From 62-47 sp039808365 (GTDB taxonomy: Bacteria; Pseudomonadota; Alphaproteobacteria; Rhizobiales; Xanthobacteraceae), in contig JBDHSX010000093.1 of assembly GCA_039808365.1 (NCBI GenBank), positions 1 through 14,844 of the forward strand: DNA of 14,844 nt. Reading direction: 5' to 3'. Positions within the stretch are counted from its first letter, which is position 1; every line of letters starts with the position of its first letter. The notes under the pieces were generated by a model, which saw only the letters and a list, made by a program, of their open reading frames with translations, made no database searches and was not told where the DNA came from. Both the position numbers and the translations under genes were made by a program. Shown here piece after piece: positions 7,048 to 14,043 of this stretch.

Positions 7048-8721
7048 ATGGAGCGAGCATCCGATCACATGCCGTCCCCACTCACCGGGCCCGGCCCGAT
7101 GCCCATCGTCCGCTCCTTTCACCAGATCCTGCTCTGGCCGCTTCATCTCATATCGTCGAGGAAGGGGACCGGCGGCGACCACTGGGGTCCGTTGCAGGAC
7201 GATCCTGAGCGGATTTGGAAGGAGGTCGACGACGAGTTCAACACCGACATCGACCATGTCCAGGAACGGCACTACCGGGAATTCGTGACGTTCCTGCCGT
7301 ATGTGCAACGCCTGTTCTACGGCGAAGGCGCGCACCGGGGCGCGGCCTCGTCCTCCCGCCAGCCGCTGATCAAAGCCTATCGTCGCTCGGATATCGCCAA
7401 GGTCCGGGTGGCGTTTTCGGCGAACGACGACCCCGCGACGTTCGAGATCCGGCACGTCGATCTTTACTTTTTTCACGACCTCGATCTGGCCATTCTGGCG
7501 ATCGAAATCTGCGGATCAGACATCCCGCTCAGCGTCGCCCAGAATATGCTTCGCAGCTTCGGCCGGGCCTATCCGGCGGGCTGGGACAGCAACGGCAACG
7601 GCCTCAATTGCCCGCACAGGGTTGAATGGCTGTCCAGCGACGAGCGCGTGCTGGCGGCGTCGAACTACGAAGACCGCGACGTCTATCTCGCCGCCGTGCT
7701 GCGCGCCCGCGCGCCGGCGCTGTCCTTCCATTGGCAGTTTCTGCTGAAGCCGCTGGTCTCCGATCATTCCGAACATCCCGGCGCGTTGCGCTTCCGCCAG
7801 CTCGAAGGCTACCGGATGCCCGTGATGGCCTATCTCGCGATGGACCCGCTCGCGGAGATGACGCGATCCGACTACATCCGGCTGGCCTACACCAGCGGCG
7901 CGGGCGACCGAAACGCACTGCCCTATTCCGAGCGCCACCTCGCCGAATTCGAGCAGTCCTGCTGCTACGACAAATATTTCGACGCCGACCATTTCGATGA
8001 AGGATTGAGCATCCGCCTGATGTGCCACGATCATGCGTTTCTCATGGTGGGTGACGCCAGGCGGTCGTTTTTCACGGATCCGGAACGCGGCATTCTCGGC
8101 CAATTCCGTCATCAGTATTTTCTGCTGGTCCTGATCGTCCACATGCACAAGGCCGCCCTGCTGATGCTGTCGGATCGCATGGTGCAGACGGTGACGAATC
8201 TCAATACGGAACGCCCCGATTCGGTGCGCCGGTTTCGCACCGAGATCAGGGCGCATCTCGAAAAGTTTCTCCGGTTCACCCACCGCTACTGGTTTCAGGA
8301 GGTGTCGGATCAGGTCCAGGCGCGCAACGTCTACCGCATTCTCGTCAGCCATATCGGCACCCAACACCTCTACACCGATATCCGCGACGAATTGCAGGAC
8401 ATGAGCGCCTATCTCGACAGCGATCTGCTGCGGCGACAATCGATGACCTTCCTGCGGCTGACCGTCGTCACCACCATCGGCCTGATCTGGACCTCCGTGA
8501 CCGGCTTTCTCGGGATGAACGTGATCGCGGCGGCATCGGAGCCCCTGGCCGTCAAGGCCGTCTACTTTATCTTGACCACAGCGGCCTTCACCGCGGTGAC
8601 GGTGTACACCCTGATCAAATCCCAGCGCCTCGCGAATTTCCTCGATGCGGTCACCGACGAGCGGCTGCCGTTTCGCGCAAAATGCGCGTCGCTTCTCGAC
8701 ATCTGGCGACGGAAGCGGTGA
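7048..8721 (+). CDS. CorA-like membrane protein with GMN motif and large N-terminal domain
   Basis: The C-terminal part looks like the CorA/Mrs2/ZntB class of divalent-cation channels: a long charged helical stretch (about 385-465), a membrane segment at about 468-488 ending in GMN (489-491), a short loop and a second membrane segment at about 504-525, then a short basic tail. In CorA the GMN loop forms the selectivity entrance for Mg2+. The roughly 440-residue part ahead of the helices is much larger than the CorA cytoplasmic domain (about 250 residues), and I do not recognise it. The usual acidic MPEL segment after GMN is missing; only one Glu lies in the loop. Ion transport is therefore likely but unproven. 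The start at ATG 7048 lacks a clear ribosome site; ATG 7069 and ATG 7099 are possible alternatives. An SDR gene follows after 64 bp. Confidence 0.75.
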   Translation: MERASDHMPSPLTGPGPMPIVRSFHQILLWPLHLISSRKGTGGDHWGPLQDDPERIWKEVDDEFNTDIDHVQERHYREFVTFLPYVQRLFYGEGAHRGAASSSRQPLIKAYRRSDIAKVRVAFSANDDPATFEIRHVDLYFFHDLDLAILAIEICGSDIPLSVAQNMLRSFGRAYPAGWDSNGNGLNCPHRVEWLSSDERVLAASNYEDRDVYLAAVLRARAPALSFHWQFLLKPLVSDHSEHPGALRFRQLEGYRMPVMAYLAMDPLAEMTRSDYIRLAYTSGAGDRNALPYSERHLAEFEQSCCYDKYFDADHFDEGLSIRLMCHDHAFLMVGDARRSFFTDPERGILGQFRHQYFLLVLIVHMHKAALLMLSDRMVQTVTNLNTERPDSVRRFRTEIRAHLEKFLRFTHRYWFQEVSDQVQARNVYRILVSHIGTQHLYTDIRDELQDMSAYLDSDLLRRQSMTFLRLTVVTTIGLIWTSVTGFLGMNVIAAASEPLAVKAVYFILTTAAFTAVTVYTLIKSQRLANFLDAVTDERLPFRAKCASLLDIWRRKR

Positions 8722-8785
8722 TTCCATATCATGGTTGGATGAGATATCTTTCGAGTGCGACGAGGCTTTCTCATGCGGTGCGGAC

Positions 8786-9523
8786 GTGGATGATTTGAAT
8801 TTCAAGGGCCGATCGGTGCTGGTGGTCGGCGGATCGAGCGGGATCGGCAACGCCATCGCCCAGGCGTTTCGCCATCACGGCGCGGAGGTCCATGTCTGGG
8901 GCACCCGGACCAGCGCGTCGGACTACGACATCGGCGAGGGCTCCGATCTTTCAGGGCTGCATTACGCGCAGGTCGACGTCGGGGACTTCGCGGCGATCGA
9001 GGCGTTTCAGCCGGCGTTCGACAAGCTCGATGTGCTGATCCTGTCCCAGGGCATCGTGCTTTACGGCCGGCGCGAATTCGAGATGGAGGGTTTTCGCCGG
9101 ATCATCGACGTCAACCTCAACAGCCTGATGGCTTGCAGCCTGAAGTTTCACGGCATGCTCAAGGCCAGCCGCGGCTCCATCATCATTCTCAGTTCGATGG
9201 CGGGATTTCGCTCGACCAAGGGCAATCCCGCCTACAACGCCTCGAAAGCCGGCGCGGTCGGTCTCACGCGCACGCTGGGGGAAGCCTGGGCGGAGGACGG
9301 CATCCGGGTCAACGGCATCGCGCCCGGACTGATCGCGACGAAGCTGACGAAAGTCACGACCGATCATCCCAAGCGCCGCGAGGCGACCGAGCAGCGCGTG
9401 CCACTCAAGCGGCTCGGACAACCCGAGGACATCGCGGGCACCGCGCTGTTTCTCGCTTCGCCCTTGTCGTCCTACACCATCGGCCAGACCCTGATCGTCG
9501 ACGGCGGGATCACGCTCGCCTGA
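8786..9523 (+). CDS. Short-chain dehydrogenase/reductase (SDR), probable 3-hydroxyacyl or alcohol dehydrogenase
   Basis: A classical NAD(P)-dependent SDR of about 245 residues, which reversibly oxidises a secondary alcohol to a ketone. The nucleotide-binding motif GGSSGIG is at 15-21, the catalytic Ser at 137, Tyr150 and Lys154 in YNASK, and the C-terminal signature ends in VDGGITLA. The usual NNAG segment reads LSQG here. No in-frame ATG lies close to the fold, so GTG 8786 (or TTG 8795) is taken as start; the frame is open further back into the CorA-like gene. The best ribosome site nearby (GAGG at 8762-8765) belongs to an ATG at 8773 that is out of frame. The neighbouring acyl-CoA genes suggest a hydroxyacyl-CoA or related substrate, but SDR specificity cannot be read from these motifs. 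It ends 18 bp before the convergent synthetase gene. Confidence 0.85.
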   Translation: MDDLNFKGRSVLVVGGSSGIGNAIAQAFRHHGAEVHVWGTRTSASDYDIGEGSDLSGLHYAQVDVGDFAAIEAFQPAFDKLDVLILSQGIVLYGRREFEMEGFRRIIDVNLNSLMACSLKFHGMLKASRGSIIILSSMAGFRSTKGNPAYNASKAGAVGLTRTLGEAWAEDGIRVNGIAPGLIATKLTKVTTDHPKRREATEQRVPLKRLGQPEDIAGTALFLASPLSSYTIGQTLIVDGGITLA

Positions 9524-9541
9524 CGATTCGGCCTGCGCCGG

Positions 9542-11179
9542 TCATCCGCGCCGCGCGAACTCGCGATCCCGAAGCTCACGACGGCGGATTTTGCCGGCGA
9601 TCGTGACCGGAAGCTCGGCGACATATTCGATCGCGCGCGGATATTTATAGGGCGCGGTGACCGACTTGACGTGATCCTGGAGTTCGCGCGTCAGATCCGG
9701 CGACGGCTTGCCCTCCGGCCGCAACACCACGAACGCCTTGACGATCTCGCCGCGCTCGGGGTCGGGGCTCGCCACCACCGCGCACATCTGCACCAGCGGA
9801 TGCTCGGCCAAGGCATTTTCCACCTCGATCGGTCCGATCCGGTAGCCGGCGGAATTGATGACGTCGTCGGAACGTCCGCGATACCAGAGATAACCGTCGG
9901 CGTCCTTTTCCGCGCGGTCGCTGGTCAGAAACCAGCGCCCGTCCGGACCATCGCGAAAACACGCCGCGGTGCGCTCGGCATCTTTCCAATAGCCCAGCAT
10001 AAGCTGCGGGTTCGGAAGTTTGAGCGCGAGATCGCCCTCCTGCCCGGCCGGCAGGCGTTGGCCGCCGGCATCGATGACGTCGAGGTCGCTGCCCGGAGAC
10101 GGTCGCCCCATCGAACCGTAGCGCACCGGCTCGCCCGGATAGTTCAGGGACAGCATCAGCGCCTCGGTCTGTCCGTAGGCTTCATCGATGCGGATGCCGG
10201 TCGCCTGCTGCCAACGCTCGGCCACGACGGGGTTCATCGCCTCGCCTGCGGTCACCACGCGGCGCAACCGGCCGAGGTCGCCCGGCGTGCGCACTTCGCC
10301 CACGACCTGCGACAATTCCGTGCCCGGCGCGCAATACACCGTGACGCCATGCTTGCGCAGCAGGGGGAGCCGGCCTTGCGGGACGAACGGACCATCGAAA
10401 AAGAACGCGCAGGCGCCGCAACTCAGCGGCCCGAAGATGATGCTGGTGCCGGCCTTGCTCCAGCCGGTGTCGGCCGTGCACCAGATCACCTCGCCGGGGC
10501 GCAGGTCGAGCCAGTAGATCGCCGAAACGCGCCACGCATAGATCGCGCGCGCGGCGTGGACCACGGCTTTCGGATGGCCGGTCGAGCCCGAGGTGTAATA
10601 CATGATCGCCGGGTCCTCGGCATGAACCTCGGCCGGCACGAGCGTTGCGGCGGCGCGGTCAAGCTCGCTCTGCCAGTCGAGCCAGCCCTCCGTGCCTCCG
10701 ATCGCCAGACGCACGCCGATCGCGTCGCGGACCGAGGCGAATTTTTCGGTGTGCTCGGCCCGGCAAATCGCCGCCTTGGCTCCCGAGTTGGCGACACGGT
10801 AGTCGATATCCCGCGCGGTCAGCATTTCAATGCACGGGATCGGCACCGCGCCGATTTTCATCGTCGCGATCAGCGCGACGAACCATTCCGGCAGGCGCGG
10901 CAGCATGACGATGACGCGATCGCCCTTGGCGACGCCTTTGGATCGCAACACGTTCGCGAGCCGGTTCGACAGTTCCGAGAGGTCCGAATAGCTGTATGTC
11001 CTGGTCGCGCCGGCGGCGTTTTCCCAGATCAGCGCCGGGCCATCCTGCTCACGCGCCCGCCGGTCGATCACATCGGTGCCGAAATTGAACGATGGCGGCA
11101 CTCGCCAGTGAAAATCGGCGCAAAGCTTGTCGTAGCCTTCGACAGCGCTCGCTTCGTTCGGTGACCATACGTCGCGCAT
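9542..11179 (-). CDS. AMP-forming acyl-CoA synthetase, medium-chain/ACSM-like
   Basis: A second acid:CoA ligase (ATP to AMP and pyrophosphate). The phosphate-binding loop YTSGSTGHPKA begins at residue 195, YGQTE is at 335-339, the hinge GRSDDVINSAGYRIGP is typical of acetyl- and medium-chain acyl-CoA synthetases, and the catalytic lysine is K530 in IAGKIRRR. The start at ATG 11179 gives 545 residues and has GGGAGGG 4 nt upstream; the open frame extends to 11449 but that part is the shadow of the preceding gene. The ACSM-like hinge separates it from the synthetase at 5184-6800, so the two probably activate different acids. It lies 28 bp behind the acyl-CoA dehydrogenase gene, almost certainly in one operon. 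Benzoate-like, medium-chain or branched acids are all possible substrates. Confidence 0.93.
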   Translation of the reverse strand: MRDVWSPNEASAVEGYDKLCADFHWRVPPSFNFGTDVIDRRAREQDGPALIWENAAGATRTYSYSDLSELSNRLANVLRSKGVAKGDRVIVMLPRLPEWFVALIATMKIGAVPIPCIEMLTARDIDYRVANSGAKAAICRAEHTEKFASVRDAIGVRLAIGGTEGWLDWQSELDRAAATLVPAEVHAEDPAIMYYTSGSTGHPKAVVHAARAIYAWRVSAIYWLDLRPGEVIWCTADTGWSKAGTSIIFGPLSCGACAFFFDGPFVPQGRLPLLRKHGVTVYCAPGTELSQVVGEVRTPGDLGRLRRVVTAGEAMNPVVAERWQQATGIRIDEAYGQTEALMLSLNYPGEPVRYGSMGRPSPGSDLDVIDAGGQRLPAGQEGDLALKLPNPQLMLGYWKDAERTAACFRDGPDGRWFLTSDRAEKDADGYLWYRGRSDDVINSAGYRIGPIEVENALAEHPLVQMCAVVASPDPERGEIVKAFVVLRPEGKPSPDLTRELQDHVKSVTAPYKYPRAIEYVAELPVTIAGKIRRRELRDREFARRG

Positions 11180-11183
11180 TCGA

Positions 11184-11190
11184 CCCTCCC
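11184..11190 (-). promoter_or_regulatory. Ribosome binding site of the ACSM-like synthetase
   Basis: GGGAGGG on the minus strand, 4 nt before ATG 11179. It argues for this start over upstream in-frame candidates that overlap the acyl-CoA dehydrogenase gene. Confidence 0.65.
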
Positions 11191-11207
11191 GATTGACGCG
11201 CTGGCGG

Positions 11208-12395
11208 TTACTTGCCGACGATGCGGCGGCCGATCGCCCAGCGATGGACCTCGGAAGGACCGTCATAGATGCGGAAGGCGCGAACGTCGCGATAGAACCG
11301 TTCGACGATGGTGTCGCGCGTGGTGCCGAGCCCGCCCAGGATCTGCAACGAGCGATCGGCGACGCGCGCGATCGCTTCCGAGCAAATGACCTTGGCCATC
11401 GAGCTTTCCGTGGATCCGCGCTCGCCCTTGTCGAGCACCCAGGCCGCATGCCAGACCGTCAACTGCGCCTGATGGATATCCATGGCGTTGTCGGCGAGCA
11501 TGAACGAAACCCCCTCGTGCTGGCCGAGCGGATGCCCGAAGGCGGTTCGACGCCGCGCGAACTCGGTGGCGATCTCCTGCGCGCGGATCGCCGATCCCAG
11601 CCAGCGCATGCAATGGGTCAGCCGCGCCGGCGCCAGCCGGACCTGGGCATGGCGGAAACCCTGGCCGATCTCGCCGAGAACGGCGTCGGCGCCGACACGG
11701 AGCCCATTGAAGCGCACCACCGCGTGGCCGCCGACGAAGCTGGAGTCGATGGTGTCGAGCGTTCGCTCGATCTGAAACGCGGGGTTGGGCAGATCGGCGA
11801 GAAACATCGTGGCGGCGCCGTCCATGCCTTCGCCCTCGACGCGCGCCATGATGATCGCGAAACCCGCGCCCTCGGCGCCGGTGATCAGCCATTTTTCGCC
11901 ATCGATCACCCAGCCGTCGCCATCCCGGCGCGCCGTCGTGCGCAATTGGGCCGGGTCGGATCCGGCGCCCGGCGCGGGCTCCGTCATGCAGAAGCAGGAT
12001 CGGACCTGTCCGGTCGCCAACGGCTTCAGATAGCGTTCGCGCTGATCCGGCCGCGCCACCACGTCGAGCAGGTGAATGTTGCCCTCGTCCGGCGCCGCGC
12101 AATGCAAGGCCACCGGCCCCAGCATCGAATAGCCGGCCGCCGTGAAGACCGCGGCCCGGCCGATATGGGACAATCCCTGACCGCCATACTCCGCCGGCGC
12201 GTGCGGAGCGAAGACCCCGGCCTTTCGCGCCAGCGCGTTCAGTTCGCGGCGCAGTTCGTCGGTCGGTCCGTGCGAGGTCCAGCGCGGGTCGTTCTCGAAG
12301 GGAACGACGGTGTCGGTGACGAACGCCTTCACCCGATCGGCGAGTTCGCTCACATGGGCCGGGAGGGAAAAATTCATGTCGAGTTGGGTTGTCAT
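11208..12395 (-). CDS. Acyl-CoA dehydrogenase (ACAD10/11-like branch)
   Basis: A flavoenzyme family that introduces a 2,3 double bond into acyl-CoA and passes electrons to electron-transfer flavoprotein. The FAD/substrate segment CFCMTEPAPGAGSD lies at about 133-146, followed by the beta-domain WLITGAEGAG and a helical C-terminal domain. The region IYDGPSEVHR near 376-385 is the place where medium- and short-chain enzymes carry the catalytic Glu in YEG; here it is Asp378. The GPSEVHR form resembles the ACAD10/11-type branch (GPDEVH). The 395-residue length is normal. The start at ATG 12395 (MTTQLDMN) has only a weak GAGTGA site; ATG 12377 is a possible alternative, and the frame to 12491 is upstream noise. 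It heads the operon with the ACSM-like synthetase 28 bp on. Whether it is a desaturase or acts on a special substrate is open. Confidence 0.92.
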   Translation of the reverse strand: MTTQLDMNFSLPAHVSELADRVKAFVTDTVVPFENDPRWTSHGPTDELRRELNALARKAGVFAPHAPAEYGGQGLSHIGRAAVFTAAGYSMLGPVALHCAAPDEGNIHLLDVVARPDQRERYLKPLATGQVRSCFCMTEPAPGAGSDPAQLRTTARRDGDGWVIDGEKWLITGAEGAGFAIIMARVEGEGMDGAATMFLADLPNPAFQIERTLDTIDSSFVGGHAVVRFNGLRVGADAVLGEIGQGFRHAQVRLAPARLTHCMRWLGSAIRAQEIATEFARRRTAFGHPLGQHEGVSFMLADNAMDIHQAQLTVWHAAWVLDKGERGSTESSMAKVICSEAIARVADRSLQILGGLGTTRDTIVERFYRDVRAFRIYDGPSEVHRWAIGRRIVGK

Positions 12396-12758
12396 CGATT
12401 CACTCACAGAGGGATTGTGTGACGGCGCGTGTGGTCGGTCCAGGCAAGAGCCCGGAATCGGAAGCAGAGTCTTGCGGGGTGCAATTGCCAACTGAAACTA
12501 GCGCGATTTTTTCTCGGCTGACAACCGCGAAGCCAACGAACGCATCGAAATTCGATGCCGCCGGGCGACGGGCTTCCTGTTCGTGGCCGGCGCTACGGCT
12601 TGCGACGCATTTACGCAGCGTGGCTTTCGGGGCGAGGATCGACGCGCCGCCTCTTGACGGTCGTCGGGTTCAAGCGTTCTCTGTCGGGCAATAAACAAGG
12701 CACGCGCCGCCGCTCCGATGTTCATCCGCCCGCCTCGGCCCAGAGCAGGACCCGACCC
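12396..12758. promoter_or_regulatory. Divergent intergenic region between the acyl-CoA dehydrogenase and the iron-ADH gene
   Basis: This 363-bp gap separates two opposite units. For the minus strand a possible promoter is TTGTCA (12519-12524) with TAGTTT (12495-12500) and an 18-bp spacer, about 100 bp before the acyl-CoA dehydrogenase start. For the plus strand TTGACG at 12654-12659 is the best -35 box but has no good -10 partner. A 17-bp palindrome (12542-12558) sits between them. The plus-strand open frame that runs from 12555 into the ADH has low-complexity, Arg-rich translation and is not taken as coding. Confidence 0.4.
12542..12558. promoter_or_regulatory. 17-bp perfect palindrome in the divergent gap (candidate operator)
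   Basis: GCATCGAA-A-TTCGATGC has 8-bp arms around a single base, the longest perfect palindrome I noticed in the non-coding parts of the window. It lies about 18 bp upstream of the possible minus-strand -35 box and could serve both divergent units. There is no T-tract, so a terminator is unlikely. The binding protein is not encoded in the window. Confidence 0.5.
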
Positions 12759-13925
12759 ATGACAATCGAAGCCGGAACGCTGGCGATGTTGCGGCAGCCG
12801 GCCGTCCATTATGGCGCGCGCGCCGGGCGCAAGGTGGCGGAGCTCGCGCGTCAGCGTGACGCGCGCCGGGTTTTGCCGATCGTGACGACGTCCTTGCTCG
12901 ACAACCCGATCGTGAAGACCACGCTCGACGAACTCGGGCCCGTCGCGCTTCCAATCTTCAGCGACCTCAAGCCACATACGCCGTTCGATGTCGTGCTGGC
13001 ATTGACGGCGATGATCGAACGCACCGCGCCCGACCTGATCGTCGTGTTCGGCGGCGGCAGCGCCATCGACGCCGCCAAGATCGGCACGCTCGCGGCCGCC
13101 GCCGCGGTCGACGGACGGGACCGGCTGCTGGGCTTGCGCGCGGTGACGGATCAGCACGGCGTCGCGCAGAACTCGCCGGCCACGCGAAACATCCCCATCG
13201 TCGCCGTTCCGACCACGCTTTCGGCGGCGGAATTCGGCATTATCGGCGGCGCGACCGACGTCGTCACGGGGATCAAACACCTTTACCGATCGGAGACGCT
13301 GGCGCCCGAAATCATCGTCTATGATCCCTGGCTCGCCGCCGACACCCCGCTCGACCTGTGGCTGTCGACCGGCATCCGCGCGGTTGACCACGGCATCGAG
13401 ACGGTGCTGTCCCGCGACGCCAACCCGTTCACCGACGCGCTGGCGTTGCGCGGCCTGGGCTTGCTGCGGGAAGGACTGAATGCCGCGCGCCGCGATCCCG
13501 CCAGTGCGGATGCGCGCCATCGCGGTCAACTCGGCGCCTGGCTCGCCGGCTCCAGCATCGGCCGCGTCCGTTATGGCGCCAGCCACGGCCTCGGTCACCA
13601 GCTCGGCGCGATCGCGGGAGTTCCGCATGGCATGACGTCCTGCGTGCTGTTGCCGGCGGTGCTGTCGTTCAACGAGGCCGTGGCGCGCGATCGGCAAGCG
13701 GACATTGCCGCCGCGTTCGACGACGCCGACCCATCCGCTGCCAGCGCCGTGCGCCGGTTCATCGCGGGGCTCGGGCTTCCGACCCGGCTCTCCGAACTCG
13801 GCGTGAACGAAGCCACGCTGCCGCGCGTCGCCGAAACCGGCCTCGCCAACGCCTTCGTGAAAGCCAATCTCCGTCCGATCGCTTCGGCGGACGATATCAT
13901 GACGATTCTGCGCGCGGCTTATTGA
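12759..13925 (+). CDS. Iron-type alcohol dehydrogenase / maleylacetate-reductase-like protein
   Basis: The family reduces aldehydes, ketones or maleylacetate with NAD(P)H, or oxidises alcohols. The nucleotide-binding GGGS is at 98-101. His211, His276, His280 and His290 keep the exact spacing of the FucO metal-site region (H200, H263, H267, H277). The aspartate that in FucO lies four residues before the first histidine is Arg207 here; an Asp (210) stands directly before His211 instead. Maleylacetate reductases also lack that Asp, having Asn as a rule. The start ATG 12759 gives 388 residues and has AGGA about 10 nt upstream; the longer frame from 12555 adds an Arg-rich stretch unlike the family. 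The next gene, a crotonase, begins 118 bp downstream on the same strand. The substrate is unknown, and metal dependence is in doubt because of Arg207. Confidence 0.88.
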   Translation: MTIEAGTLAMLRQPAVHYGARAGRKVAELARQRDARRVLPIVTTSLLDNPIVKTTLDELGPVALPIFSDLKPHTPFDVVLALTAMIERTAPDLIVVFGGGSAIDAAKIGTLAAAAAVDGRDRLLGLRAVTDQHGVAQNSPATRNIPIVAVPTTLSAAEFGIIGGATDVVTGIKHLYRSETLAPEIIVYDPWLAADTPLDLWLSTGIRAVDHGIETVLSRDANPFTDALALRGLGLLREGLNAARRDPASADARHRGQLGAWLAGSSIGRVRYGASHGLGHQLGAIAGVPHGMTSCVLLPAVLSFNEAVARDRQADIAAAFDDADPSAASAVRRFIAGLGLPTRLSELGVNEATLPRVAETGLANAFVKANLRPIASADDIMTILRAAY

Positions 13926-13985
13926 GGGAAAAAAGCCGGAACCGGTTGGATCGGCGGCGATTGCCCGAGGCCGGGTTCAAAGTTA

Positions 13986-14005
13986 TGAATGTCGCGGGTT
14001 ATTCA
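13986..14005. repeat. Short inverted repeat upstream of the crotonase gene
   Basis: TGAAT (13986-13990) and ATTCA (14001-14005) form an inverted repeat with a 10-nt spacer, 38 bp before the crotonase ATG. The half-site resembles that of the repeat at 6835-6852, but the spacing differs by two bases, so a shared regulator is only a weak possibility. The 118-bp gap also has an 8-bp AACCGGTT palindrome at 13940-13947. Confidence 0.2.
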
Positions 14006-14043
14006 AGGCGAACGACAGAACGAGCGACGAGGGACATCAGGCC

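Noticed and set aside
8726..8751. ATATC/GATAT repeat after the CorA-like gene as a terminator
   Set aside because: Five weak AT pairs with a 12-nt loop would not form a stable terminator.
7516..8856. 446-codon open frame on the minus strand
   Set aside because: Antisense to the CorA-like gene; rich in His, Arg and Gln with no hydrophobic core pattern. The CorA-like frame has membrane segments and GMN.
9524..9541. Terminator between the convergent SDR and synthetase genes
   Set aside because: Only 18 bp, with no stem of useful length and no T-tract.
9671..11164. 497-codon open frame on the plus strand
   Set aside because: Shadow of the ACSM-like synthetase on the opposite strand.
12498..13697. 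399-codon open frame on the minus strand
   Set aside because: Shadow of the iron-ADH gene; low-complexity translation.
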